Program-made: the position numbers and the translations under genes
Shown here: piece after piece, positions 1 through 7,472 of the stretch
Layout: each line of letters starts with the position of its first letter
Numbering within the stretch: the first letter of the stretch is position 1
The notes under the pieces: model-generated
What the model saw: the letters and a program-made list of their open reading frames with translations, nothing else
Told to the model about the DNA's origin: nothing
Database searches by the model: none
Assembly: GCA_949959305.1 (NCBI GenBank)
Contig: CATLJA010000009.1
Coordinates: 1 to 44,017 of the forward strand
Length of the DNA stretch: 44,017 nt
Origin: an uncultured Oscillibacter sp.
Lineage (GTDB): Bacteria > Bacillota > Clostridia > Oscillospirales > Oscillospiraceae
Direction of reading: 5' to 3'

Positions 1-23
1 GCAAACGTGTGCCCTTATGGCAT

Positions 24-85
24 AATAAGGACAAATCGGAAAACCCTTGCGTTGCAACGGGTTGGCGGTTTGTCCTTATTCTTTT
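24..85 (+). terminator. Nested hairpin with T-run, probable terminator
   Basis: A 12-bp inverted repeat (24-35 and 69-80, AATAAGGACAAA with TTTGTCCTTATT) encloses a smaller one (AACCC at 42-46, GGGTT at 59-63) and is followed by CTTTTT. This reads as a terminator for a gene ending left of the window. The AGGACAAA of the left arm recurs near 150-160, so it might instead be a repeat of the mobile element. Confidence 0.5.
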
Positions 86-186
86 TCCACAAAAAAACGG
101 CCCTAAAATGGGGTCTGCGGGAGGGGGTGATAAACGAAGGCTGCACTTAAAGGACAAATTTTTTTCAGGCGGAGAAGGAGGTTAAA

Positions 187-690
187 ATGGGAGCCTGGGG
201 CATCACCGTAAGGCAAAGTGACGATGGCTTAGACCTGCTGGACACTATCGTAGCGGAACAACTGAGGAAGGTAGATTTTGCTGCTTTCAACGTGTCGGAG
301 GCTATTACACTTCTGAACCAAACCATTCAAGAGGAAATCGAACAATACAAGCAGAAGCCACCATCGAAGGCCACGGATTTCTATATCAGCGAAACGCTTA
401 TGCACGACTTTACCAACGCGGCGCTCCTGATCGCAGAGTGCCTTTATGACTACTATCAGACCGGGGAATTTGTTGTCTATGATTATGTTGGTGAGAACTA
501 CGATCCGGTTGAGTACCACATCAAAAACTTTATTGTCACAGGAAATGATTTGCCGCCCCTTCTGGCAGAGCTGGAAAGCGTTCAGTCTCCAGAGCATTGG
601 AAGTATCAGGGGTGGGCCAGCGAGAAAATTCTTCGGCAGTGGTTAAAGCATATCCAATCCGTCCAACAGAGCTTAGAGAAAAATTTATAG
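187..690 (+). CDS. Small accessory protein, DUF4259-like N-terminus
   Basis: A 167-residue soluble acidic protein with no signal peptide or membrane segment. It opens with MGAWGITVRQSDDGLDLL, which resembles the MGAWG...ND.ALD opening of DUF4259 proteins; I see no other recognisable motif. The start is supported by GGAGAAGGAGG just upstream. It sits beside another small gene (708-1055) and degenerate recombinase genes, so it is probably cargo of the mobile element. Function unknown. DUF4259-like proteins often occur as single small genes in accessory DNA, which is not enough to assign a role. Confidence 0.6.
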   Translation: MGAWGITVRQSDDGLDLLDTIVAEQLRKVDFAAFNVSEAITLLNQTIQEEIEQYKQKPPSKATDFYISETLMHDFTNAALLIAECLYDYYQTGEFVVYDYVGENYDPVEYHIKNFIVTGNDLPPLLAELESVQSPEHWKYQGWASEKILRQWLKHIQSVQQSLEKNL

Positions 691-707
691 CAAGGGGGGA
701 TGGTATA

Positions 708-1055
708 ATGGCTGTTACAGTTGTAAATGTCCCCATAGATGATCTGCCAGGAATTGAGCGGCAGTACGGAGACGGGCTTATCATCCAGGACTGCGATCTG
801 ACCCCCTATGAAGCGGCGAATTTGGTTAATCAGACGTTCACCCATGGCGGCATCCTGTTAGAGAAAACGGAATTTCAGAAGGTAATGGTTTTTCAGAACG
901 ATGGCCGAACCAATCTGTTGTTCCCTTTCTTCCAAGTCAAATTGGAAATGGGCAAACTCGTCATGTGGCAGCTTTCCACCTATAAGGTTTGTCACAGTGT
1001 ATTCCTGAGAGATTACAACCGAGGCAAGCGGAGTATCCTGGGTGAAAAGTGGTAA
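708..1055 (+). CDS. Hypothetical protein, 115 aa
   Basis: I do not recognise this family. The start at 708 is chosen because AAGGGGGGA lies 8-16 bases upstream and because an earlier in-frame opening would overlap the preceding gene by about 90 bases. The product is a small mixed-charge soluble protein that starts MAVTVVNVPIDDLPG and ends NRGKRSILGEKW. It lies 17 bases after the preceding stop and is followed directly by a strong terminator, so the two form a short transcription unit inside the element. Confidence 0.55.
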   Translation: MAVTVVNVPIDDLPGIERQYGDGLIIQDCDLTPYEAANLVNQTFTHGGILLEKTEFQKVMVFQNDGRTNLLFPFFQVKLEMGKLVMWQLSTYKVCHSVFLRDYNRGKRSILGEKW

Positions 1056-1069
1056 CGATATTCCGAGGC

Positions 1070-1110
1070 CCGCCCTCAACTGACTAACAATCAGTTGAGG
1101 GCGGTTTTTT
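1070..1110 (+). terminator. Rho-independent terminator
   Basis: A 14-bp perfect stem (CCGCCCTCAACTGA at 1070-1083, TCAGTTGAGGGCGG at 1091-1104) with a 7-nt loop, followed by TTTTTT. It closes the two-gene unit 187-1055. Confidence 0.93.
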
Positions 1111-1139
1111 GCGTTTACGGGAAAAAATAGGAGGACGCA

Positions 1140-1781
1140 ATGAACAAGAGGATCAGGAAAAAACAGCTCAAGAGGGCGCTGCACGAATTGATTGCCGCCT
1201 ATGACGAGTATGAGGCGGCGCGTGAGCGTGTTTTTCGTAAGGCGCTGCAAGATGTGACAGACGTTGTCTCTCTAGACGAGTTGCTGGACAGCATCAGCGA
1301 GGAACAAATCAACCAGGAGGAAATCGCCAGATTTAAGGCGCAGATTGCGGATAACGAGGTCAAGCTGGAAGAAGCCCGGCAGTTCAAGGCCACGCTGTAT
1401 GAGAATTTTATCGCAAATCTTATCAGTAAAAAGGACTATCAGGACTTGAAAGACCTCTACACAGAGCGGGCGGAGCAGGCGCAGGAGGCCATTGACCGTC
1501 TGCGGGACGAAATGGAGCTGGTGACGAACAACAGCAGTTCCCGTCTGCGGTGGACCCAGCACTTCAAAGAGTTCTCCGCCATGACCACGCTGGACCGGCG
1601 GGCGGTGATCGCCATGGTACAGTCCATTCGGGTGAATGGCAAAAATGATTTGGTTATTACCTTCCGTTACCTGATTGAATACGTCAAGGTGCTGAAACGA
1701 CTGGACCGACTGGGGAAACTCACACCTGACCTGCGGGAAATTCTGAACACGCTGACGGCGGAAGAAAAGGAGGCGGCATAA
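1140..1781 (+). pseudogene. Large serine recombinase, C-terminal coiled-coil part only
   Basis: The 213 residues match the C-terminal helical/coiled-coil tail of clostridial large serine recombinases: the stretch from AQIADNEVKLEEARQF through LYENFIANLISKKDY and RLRWTQHFKEF to DRRAVIAMVQSIRV is typical of that tail. The catalytic resolvase domain, recombinase domain and zinc ribbon (about 300 residues) are absent. The fragment nevertheless has a good site (AGGAGG near 1130) and an ATG right after a terminator, so it could be translated alone. Its stop is directly followed by the ATG of the next recombinase fragment. I read it as the surviving tail of the first of two tandem recombinase genes. 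Confidence 0.7.
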
Positions 1782-2261
1782 ATGGCACGGAAAAGCAGAA
1801 AAGACGCTGCGGCTCAGGCGAAGCCGAAAAAAGCGGGAATGAAAATCTGGCGGGCGGCGCTCTATATCCGGCTGTCGGTGGAGTTCAACGGCAAGAAGGG
1901 TGATTCATTGGAGACACAGCGGCAGATCATGGAGGCATATATCGCCCTGTGCCCGGACATTGAGATTGTGGAGGTCTACACCGACAACGGCACCACGGGC
2001 CGGACCTTTGAGCGGGAAGCCTTTCAGCGGATGCTGGCCGATGTGGACGCCGGGAAGATCAACTGCATTGTGGTCAAGGACCTCTCCCGTCTGGGTCGGA
2101 ACACCATTGACACCGGCTACTATATCGAAAAGTATTTTCCGCTCCATGGGGTGCGCTTTATCGCCGTCAACGACCAATTTGACAGCGAGGATTCCGAAAA
2201 CAGCGGCAATCACCTGATTGTGCCCTTGAAAAATATGATAAACGAGGCTTGCTGTCAATAG
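1782..2261 (+). pseudogene. Large serine recombinase, N-terminal catalytic part, truncated
   Basis: The 159 residues are the start of a large serine recombinase. RAALYIRLSVE carries the region of the catalytic serine, QRQIMEAYI and VYTDNGTTGRTFERE follow, and KDLSRLGRNTIDTGYYIEKYFP is the classic resolvase motif. Homology stops after PLKNMINEA (about 2249), where intact family members continue into the recombinase domain; only CCQ and a stop follow. The remainder (about 350 residues) is lost. At this point the sequence switches to the antisense of a tyrosine integrase gene, so the truncation is a recombination or deletion junction. The ATG abuts the stop of the preceding fragment, as in tandem recombinase operons. 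Confidence 0.85.
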
Positions 2262-2445
2262 CGGCGATTGCCTGGGCCAGCCGCTGGCGTACTTCCTTTT
2301 GAGTTTGCGCATACACGGATTTTCGGATGGGCTTGCCCGTTCCGGGATCGTGGCCAACAATATAGCGGGCCTCCCATGTGCCGTCTGGCCGCTGGCGGAT
2401 ACTTCCAGCCCCCGCCGCTGCCCGGGTGTTGCTTTTTCTTGGCAT
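2252..2445 (-). pseudogene. Tyrosine integrase, N-terminal arm-binding part, truncated
   Basis: On the minus strand an ATG at 2443-2445, preceded by GGAGG, begins MPRKSNTRAAAGAGSIRQR. DGTWEARYIVGHDPGTGKPIRKSVYAQTQKEV then shows the three-stranded arm-type DNA-binding domain of Tn916-like integrases. Homology ends at LAQAIAAIDS, where the core-binding domain should begin; the frame then runs on into the antisense of the serine recombinase. The catalytic domain (R..H.R..Y) is gone. The gene cannot act as a recombinase. Confidence 0.82.
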
Positions 2446-2552
2446 TGATTTTTCCTCCTTCGTTTGGTATGATAGGAGGGCAGTTAGGCCGTTGCTAGTC
2501 TGCTGCCCTATAGCCGTCCCCTAGTGTGTCAGCGCCGGGGGGCGGTTTATAA

Positions 2553-3083
2553 TTACTTGTTCTCTTTGAGCCAAGTATTAAATCCAGCAAGATCATCATT
2601 AGCTTTAAATTCCTTCATCTTTTCTTTTGCTGTTTCCCTCCATTGTGCTATTACAACATCACGATATTCCTTATCTGTTGCCCGTCTTCTAGCCCTCGCA
2701 AACACAGTCTTGTAGGCAGTCCTATAGGCTGTATAAAAAGGGTCCTCTTTAGACTTTATTTCAAAAGCCACTTCTGCACAAGTGCGGCCATCTTTATACT
2801 CATTACGGCAGTATATTTCATCGGAGCGTGAAACAGGGAAAAAATATTTATTGCACATTTTGCATTTTTGGGGGCGTATTTTGAGTTCTTGCATTTTGAG
2901 TAAATGAAAGCCAATTATAACCTGTGCAGAATTTGTCGAATATTCAAGATTCATTTTTCCGGATTCGCCAATTTTAATATATCCATCTATTTTTAATCCA
3001 TCTTTTGAAGCCGGTCTAATCCGTTCTCCAGAAATATAATGTTGGCATAGTTTAACTGCCTCACCGAAAGAGTCAATAAACAT
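2553..3083 (-). CDS. DUF6076-like protein with zinc-binding cysteines, probably truncated at the N-terminus
   Basis: The 176-residue product contains CKMCNKYF and then YCRNEYKDGRTCAEVAF: four cysteines in the arrangement typical of DUF6076-type proteins of clostridial phages and islands. They are followed by a basic helical tail (KTVFARARRRATDKEYRDVV) and AQWRETAKEKMKEF. I recall the family as longer at the N-terminus, and the 5' end here abuts an integrase tail on the other strand (3085-3135), so the true start was probably removed by rearrangement. No clear ribosome site precedes the ATG. The function of the family is unknown; nucleic acid binding by the Cys4 unit is a guess. Confidence 0.55.
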   Translation of the reverse strand: MFIDSFGEAVKLCQHYISGERIRPASKDGLKIDGYIKIGESGKMNLEYSTNSAQVIIGFHLLKMQELKIRPQKCKMCNKYFFPVSRSDEIYCRNEYKDGRTCAEVAFEIKSKEDPFYTAYRTAYKTVFARARRRATDKEYRDVVIAQWRETAKEKMKEFKANDDLAGFNTWLKENK

Positions 3084-3084
3084 C

Positions 3085-3135
3085 TATGTTCACACAGATA
3101 TCGAGGAGCTTGTGAAAGCTGTGGAGGGAGCATGA
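3085..3135 (+). pseudogene. Remnant C-terminus of a tyrosine integrase
   Basis: In this frame the strand reads YVHTDIEELVKAVEGA and a stop. This resembles the end of tyrosine integrases just after the catalytic tyrosine (Y.H...). About 190 bp later comes a tRNA 3'-end copy, where an integrase gene tail normally lies in tRNA-targeted elements. It is only 16 residues, so identity rests largely on context. Confidence 0.4.
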
Positions 3136-3323
3136 TTCAGCAACACAAATTGGCAGACATAGAAGGCCGGGGGAGTGTTCCCCTGGCCCCTGATTTCTAC
3201 CCCTTCGTTTACCCCTTACAGCTTTTACAACCATTTACAGCCTTTTTCAAGAAATGGCTGTAACCATTGCAATTACTGGATTCTATTAACTGTATTTTAC
3301 ATCAATTTACACACAATCAGCAA

Positions 3324-3346
3324 TTCGAATCCTTCACCCGCTGCCA
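3324..3346 (+). other. Copy of a tRNA 3' end, candidate attachment site
   Basis: TTCGAAT CCTTC ACCCGCT GCCA has the form T-loop, T-stem 3' strand, acceptor 3' strand, then CCA. The sequence 5' of TTCGAAT cannot form the other half of the T stem (AGCAA instead of GAAGG), so only the last 23 bases of a tRNA are present. Such partial copies are left when a tyrosine integrase inserts an element at a tRNA gene. Nearby TTTACAGCC (3234-3242) and GGCTGTAA (3256-3263) are inverted and could be integrase-arm or excisionase sites. The intact tRNA should lie at the other end, outside the window. The tRNA's amino acid is not certain. Confidence 0.6.
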
Positions 3347-3350
3347 TCTG

Positions 3351-3395
3351 AAAAACCGCTGAGGCCGTTGAGATTCAACGGCCTCAGCGGTTTTT
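3351..3395 (+). terminator. Strong terminator, probably the original tRNA terminator
   Basis: AAAAACCGCTGAGGCCGTTGA and its complement flank a 3-nt loop: a near-perfect 21-bp stem ending in TTTTT. It starts five bases after the tRNA CCA, as expected of a terminator of the tRNA gene that was interrupted by the element. Confidence 0.9.
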
Positions 3396-3565
3396 CGTGC
3401 CTGAAGCGTTTTCCGCACCGGAGAAAAGCAGGGTAAATCAAGGTGCCGGCGGCTCATAAACGCCCGCCGCCTGCCGGGTTTTTCCCTGCGGAATCCCCCG
3501 GGGTATGAGGAAAAACGGCAACGCCTAATCAGCTTGTACCATAACGGCCGGAGATTGATAACTCC

Positions 3566-3594
3566 TTGACAAAACTCCCAAAAAATGTTATGGT
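3566..3594 (+). promoter_or_regulatory. Sigma-A promoter of the cysteine desulfidase gene
   Basis: TTGACA (3566-3571), 17 bp, TATGGT (3589-3594). The leader then carries a GC-rich hairpin (about 3624-3655, GGGGCCTCC with GGGGGCCC arms) and the site GGAGGAGGAGAAGC before the start at 3678. The region 3396-3565 shows no gene. Confidence 0.75.
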
Positions 3595-3677
3595 CATATT
3601 AGCTTTTATGGCAAAAGAGCAGGGGCCTCCACCCGATCTTCGGGCGGGGGCCCAAAAGCGAAAGGAGGAGGAGAAGC

Positions 3678-4982
3678 ATGAATCAATCCGATCAGCGCTA
3701 CCACCACTTTGTCCAGATTCTGAGAGAGGAGCTGGTGCCCGCCATGGGCTGCACCGAGCCCATCGCCATCGCCTACGGCGCGGCCAAGGCCCGGGAGGTT
3801 CTGGGCCGCCTGCCGGACAAAATCCTGGTGGAAGCCAGCGGGAACATCATCAAGAACGTCAAAAGCGTCGTGGTTCCCAACACCGGCGGGCTGAAGGGCA
3901 TCGAGGCTTCCGCCGCCGCCGGCGCGGTGGCGGGCAACGCGGGGAAAATCCTGGAGGTCATCTCCCAGGTGACGGACACCCAGAAGGAGGAAATCAAGGC
4001 CTATCTGGACAGCCACGAGGTCCGGGTGGCTCCCGCGCCGGGGGACGTGGTCTTTGACATCATCATCACCCTCACCGCCGGGGAGGACGCCGTCCGGCTC
4101 CGCATCGCGGACTACCACACCAACATCGTCCTGATTGAGAAGAACGGCGAGACCCTTCTGGAGGCCGGAACCGTGGTGTCCCAGGATGCCGCCGCCGGCC
4201 TCACGGACCGCAGCTGCATGTCCGTGGAGGCCATCGTGGACTTCGTGAACACCTGCGACGTGGAGGATGTGCGGGAAATCGTCCAGCGGCAGATTGACTA
4301 CAACTACGCCATCGCCCAGGAGGGCATGGCCCATCCCTGGGGAGCCAACATCGGCAAGGTCCTCCGGGAGCACTACGGCGACGACATCAAGATCCGCGCC
4401 CGGGCCATGGCCGCCGCCGGCTCCGACGCCCGGATGAGCGGCTGCGAGATGCCGGTGATCATTGTCTCCGGCAGCGGCAACCAGGGCATCACCGCCTCGG
4501 TCCCCGTCATCGAGTACGCCAGGCACCTGGGGGCGGACGCGGAGAAAACCCTCCGGGCCGTCACCCTCAGCGACCTTTTGACCATCCACATGAAAACCGG
4601 CATCGGGCGGCTCAGCGCATACTGCGGCGCGGTCAGCGCCGGATGCGGCGCCGGAGCCGCCATCGCCTGGCTTAACGGCGGCGGCTTTGAGGAGATCGCC
4701 CACACCCTGGTCAACGCCCTGGCCACCATTTCCGGCATGATCTGCGACGGGGCCAAGCCCTCCTGCGCCGCCAAAATCGCCGCCGCCGTGGACGCGGGGC
4801 TGCTGGGATACAACATGTACCGCAGCCAGCAGCAGTTCTACGGCGGAGAGGGCATCGTGTCCAAGGGCGTGGAGAACACCATCGCCAACATCGGCCGCCT
4901 GGGCCGCCTGGGCATGCGGGAGACGGACCGGGAGATCATCCGCATCATGACCGGCCAGCCCCCCCAGCCCCCCAAGCCGTAA
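3678..4982 (+). CDS. L-cysteine desulfidase / UPF0597 family (serine dehydratase alpha-like)
   Basis: A 434-residue cytosolic protein of the UPF0597/CyuA family. Members are oxygen-sensitive iron-sulfur lyases that convert L-cysteine to pyruvate, sulfide and ammonia. The N-terminal motif LVPAMGCTEPIAIAY (about residues 18-32) holds the conserved cysteine; further family features are GNIIKNVKSVVVPNTGG, GSGNQGITASVPVIEYA (about 265-280) and the Cys-rich CGAVSAGCGAGAA and ICDGAKPSCAAK in the C-terminal half, which supply cluster ligands. Length is normal for the family. It has its own promoter and is followed by a DAACS-type transporter, matching the E. coli pairing of cyuA with a transporter. 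Serine as an alternative substrate cannot be excluded. Confidence 0.88.
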   Translation: MNQSDQRYHHFVQILREELVPAMGCTEPIAIAYGAAKAREVLGRLPDKILVEASGNIIKNVKSVVVPNTGGLKGIEASAAAGAVAGNAGKILEVISQVTDTQKEEIKAYLDSHEVRVAPAPGDVVFDIIITLTAGEDAVRLRIADYHTNIVLIEKNGETLLEAGTVVSQDAAAGLTDRSCMSVEAIVDFVNTCDVEDVREIVQRQIDYNYAIAQEGMAHPWGANIGKVLREHYGDDIKIRARAMAAAGSDARMSGCEMPVIIVSGSGNQGITASVPVIEYARHLGADAEKTLRAVTLSDLLTIHMKTGIGRLSAYCGAVSAGCGAGAAIAWLNGGGFEEIAHTLVNALATISGMICDGAKPSCAAKIAAAVDAGLLGYNMYRSQQQFYGGEGIVSKGVENTIANIGRLGRLGMRETDREIIRIMTGQPPQPPKP

Positions 4983-5099
4983 GAACCCGCTTCCACCCGG
5001 CATGCGCATGCGCAGGCTCCGCCGCGCGTATGCTGGAATAAGACCCTGACTGCGGAGCGAAATTTATGTGTGTTTCAACACAGAAAGAGAGGAATCTTT

Positions 5100-6299
5100 A
5101 TGGCCACCGAGAAAAAGGGCATGAGCCTTCCCCTGAAGCTGTTGATCGGCATCGCCGTGGGCATCGTCCTCGGCCTGTTCCTGCCTGAGAAGGTCATGAC
5201 CATTGTGGTGACGCTGAAGTACGTGCTGAACCAGCTCATCATGTTCTGCGTGCCCCTGATCGTTATCGGCTTCATCGCCCCTTCCATCACCAAGATGGGC
5301 TCCAACGCCACCCGGATGCTGATGGTCGCCATCATCGTCGCCTACGTCAGCACCGTGCTGGCCACCCTGATGTCCATGGTAGCGGGCTACGTTCTGGTGC
5401 CCTTCCTCCCCATCGCCTCCAGCATGGAGGGGCTGAAGGAGCTGCCGGGCGTCGCCTTCCAGCTGGATATTCCCCAGATCATGCCCGTGATGAGCGCCCT
5501 GGTCTTTTCCGTCCTCATCGGCCTGGCCGCCGTGTGGACCAAGGCCGGGACCATCACCGCCGTCCTCCAGGAGTTCCAGAACATCGTCCTGAGCGTTGTC
5601 AAGAAGGTGGTCATTCCCATCCTGCCCTTCTTCATTGCCCTGACCTTCTGCGGCCTCAGCTATGACGGCACCATCACCAAGCAGTTCCCCGCCTTCCTGC
5701 TTGCCATCGTCATCGTCATGGCGGGCCACTACATCTGGATGGCCGTGCTGTACGGCTTCGCCGGCGTGTACTCCGGCCGCAGCGCCATCGAGGTTGTGAA
5801 GTACTACGGCCCCGCCTACCTCACCGCCGTGGGCACCATGTCCTCCGCCGCCACCCTGGCCGTGGCCCTGGACTGCGCCCGGAAGAGCAAAAGCCTCCGC
5901 TCCGACATGGTGGAGTTCGGCGTCCCCCTGTTCGCCAACATCCACCTCTGCGGCTCCGCCCTCACCGAGACCTTCTTCATCATGATCGTCTCCAAGGTGC
6001 TGTACGGCCAGCTGCCCAGCGTGGGCAACATGATCCTCTTCATCCTGCTGCTGGGCATCTTCGCCATCGGCGCCCCCGGCGTCCCCGGCGGCACGGTCAT
6101 GGCCTCCCTGGGCCTGATTACCGGCGTGCTGGGCTTCGACGGCGACGGCACCGCCCTGATGCTGGCCATCTTCGCCCTCCAGGACAGCTTCGGCACCGCC
6201 TGCAACGTCACCGGCGACGGCGCGCTGACCCTGATCCTCACCGGCTACGCCGAGAAGCACGGCATCAAGGAGCAGGCCATCAAGGCCGTGGACCTCTGA
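5100..6299 (+). CDS. Dicarboxylate/amino acid:cation symporter (DAACS family)
   Basis: A 399-residue integral membrane protein with about eight membrane segments and re-entrant hairpins. The start at 5100 is preceded by AGAGAGGA. DAACS features seen: the N-terminal LKLLIGIAVGIVLGLFLP helix, FCVPLIVIGFIAPSI, the serine-rich hairpin TAVGTMSSAATLAVAL (about 250-265), and the C-terminal GAPGVPGGTVMASLG plus DSFGTACNVTGDGAL, which form the cation/substrate site. It lies 117 bp after the desulfidase gene and ends at a strong terminator, so the two probably form one operon. I infer import of cysteine, cystine-related amino acids or serine; the family also includes glutamate and serine/threonine carriers. 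Confidence 0.88.
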   Translation: MATEKKGMSLPLKLLIGIAVGIVLGLFLPEKVMTIVVTLKYVLNQLIMFCVPLIVIGFIAPSITKMGSNATRMLMVAIIVAYVSTVLATLMSMVAGYVLVPFLPIASSMEGLKELPGVAFQLDIPQIMPVMSALVFSVLIGLAAVWTKAGTITAVLQEFQNIVLSVVKKVVIPILPFFIALTFCGLSYDGTITKQFPAFLLAIVIVMAGHYIWMAVLYGFAGVYSGRSAIEVVKYYGPAYLTAVGTMSSAATLAVALDCARKSKSLRSDMVEFGVPLFANIHLCGSALTETFFIMIVSKVLYGQLPSVGNMILFILLLGIFAIGAPGVPGGTVMASLGLITGVLGFDGDGTALMLAIFALQDSFGTACNVTGDGALTLILTGYAEKHGIKEQAIKAVDL

Positions 6300-6326
6300 G
6301 CCGTCCCCTCACAAACATGCGAAAGG

Positions 6327-6363
6327 CCCCGTCCTCCGGGTATCCGGAGGACGGGGTCTTTTT
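6327..6363 (+). terminator. Rho-independent terminator
   Basis: A 13-bp stem (CCCCGTCCTCCGG, 6327-6339; CCGGAGGACGGGG, 6344-6356) with loop GTAT, followed by TCTTTTT. It ends the desulfidase-transporter unit. Confidence 0.95.
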
Positions 6364-6433
6364 CAGGAAGCTTTCAGCCTTCCATGGTATGCTCATCCGG
6401 CAAGCGGAACCTGGGCCAGGACGGGAGGGCGCT

Positions 6434-6619
6434 ATGGAAAACAGCCAATTCAAAAGCCGGAGCGTTACGCTGAACACCCTGCGGGAGGAGCAGCGGGCCC
6501 TGAACATGCGGCTGCTGCTGGCGCTCCGGCTCCGGGATTCGGAGGTCCAGCGGTCCCTGGAGCGGGAGCTGGAGGAAATCGCCGTTCAAATTGAGGACCT
6601 TTTGTCCGGGCGGCGTTGA
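6434..6619 (+). CDS. Small helical hypothetical protein, 61 aa
   Basis: Starts MENSQFKSRSVTLNTLREEQ and is almost entirely charged helix (LREEQRALNMRLLLALRLRDSEVQRSLERELEEIAVQIEDLL), so a short coiled coil is likely. GGGAGGG precedes the ATG at 6434. An earlier in-frame ATG at 6389 would add 15 residues but has no ribosome site. I do not recognise the family. Confidence 0.5.
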   Translation: MENSQFKSRSVTLNTLREEQRALNMRLLLALRLRDSEVQRSLERELEEIAVQIEDLLSGRR

Positions 6620-6639
6620 GCGGCTGTGAATGCAGGAGC

Positions 6640-7305
6640 TCAGCCTCTGCCGCAGTACCGGCGGAGGCCGCAGTTGTACAGCGCCGCCATCCGGGGCTCC
6701 TGGACGGGCTCCTCCCGCTCCAGCCCCTCGTGCTGGATGTACCACGTCTCCCCATCGGTGTTCAGAAGCGGCTCCAGCTCCTTCAGCGGGTAAACGGGCA
6801 GCACGACGCTGCCCCGGCTCCACACCCGCAGGACGTTGGGGATGTCCACGTCCGCCGGGGAGTCGATCACCGCCAGCCGGAACTCCGGGAAATAGGCCCC
6901 GCCGAAGGGCTCCTCCACGTCCAGCCCGGCAAAGCCGCTGTCATACAGGGATTCCAGTGCGGCCTCCAGCGCGCCGTTGTTCCACACCGGGGCGATGAGT
7001 CCGCACTCGTTGAGCTTCACCCGCTTTTCCCCCGCCGGGGGCAGGCCGGAAATGGGAATCAGGTCGTCCAGGACGAAGGGTCCCGTCTTCGTTTTGGGCA
7101 GAAAGACCCGGGAGGCGCTGTCGGAGGTGAGGCTCATGGTCAGGGCGTGGATGCTCCAGTCCAGGAACAAGTCGAAGTTCCGCCCGGAGACCTTGCACCG
7201 CTGGGCCCCCTGGTTCAAAAACTTGCTCATGGACTCGTAGTCCGTCAGCGCCATGGGCGGCAGGGGCCCGGCGTAAAGATTTTTCAATCGTGTGGTGGGC
7301 AGCAT
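6640..7305 (-). CDS. Hypothetical cytosolic protein, 221 aa
   Basis: The start (MLPTTRLKNLYAGPLPPMALTDYESM) is fixed by GGGGAGGTCCTT just before the ATG; an upstream in-frame extension lacks a site and would overlap the promoter. No signal peptide, membrane segment or known catalytic motif is visible. The middle (GPFVLDDLIPISGLPPAGEKRVKLNECGLIAPV) and end (NTDGETWYIQHEGLEREEP) suggest a globular beta-rich protein. It is monocistronic, with its own promoter at 7350-7378. Confidence 0.6.
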   Translation of the reverse strand: MLPTTRLKNLYAGPLPPMALTDYESMSKFLNQGAQRCKVSGRNFDLFLDWSIHALTMSLTSDSASRVFLPKTKTGPFVLDDLIPISGLPPAGEKRVKLNECGLIAPVWNNGALEAALESLYDSGFAGLDVEEPFGGAYFPEFRLAVIDSPADVDIPNVLRVWSRGSVVLPVYPLKELEPLLNTDGETWYIQHEGLEREEPVQEPRMAALYNCGLRRYCGRG

Positions 7306-7349
7306 AAGGACCTCCCCGCGCCCTCCGGCGCGTTTGTCAGAATACGCCC

Positions 7350-7378
7350 ATTTTAGCACGCGCGCCGGCAAAACACAA
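7350..7378 (-). promoter_or_regulatory. Promoter of the 6640-7305 gene
   Basis: Minus strand: TTGTGT (7373-7378), 17 bp, TAAAAT (7350-7355), about 45 bp before the start codon. Confidence 0.6.
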
Positions 7379-7443
7379 GCGGAAAAGCGAACAACCGTTC
7401 CCGGCTTCCCCGCCGGGAAGTTCGGGCATTTTCACAGAAGCGG

Positions 7444-7472
7444 GCCCCGCCGGAAGGCGGGGCTGTTTTTTT
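7444..7472 (+). terminator. Terminator with no gene upstream on its strand
   Basis: GCCCCGCC (7444-7451), loop GGAA, GGCGGGGC (7456-7463), then TGTTTTTTT. The nearest plus-strand gene upstream ends at 6619, with an opposite-strand gene between. The hairpin would terminate readthrough toward yetF, or a short RNA started in 7379-7443. Confidence 0.8.

Noticed and set aside
1..3395. CRISPR array or transposon ends near the left edge
   Set aside because: No regularly spaced direct repeats are present; the AGGACAAA repeats are only two or three and irregular, and no transposase was found.
3606..5009. Long open reading frame on the minus strand opposite the cysteine desulfidase gene
   Set aside because: It is a shadow frame in GC-rich DNA, with low-complexity Gly/Asp/His composition, while the plus strand encodes a clear family protein.
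5064..6260. Asp/Gly/His-rich long frame opposite the DAACS symporter
   Set aside because: Repetitive composition comes from the reverse complement of membrane-protein codons; no ribosome site or domain.
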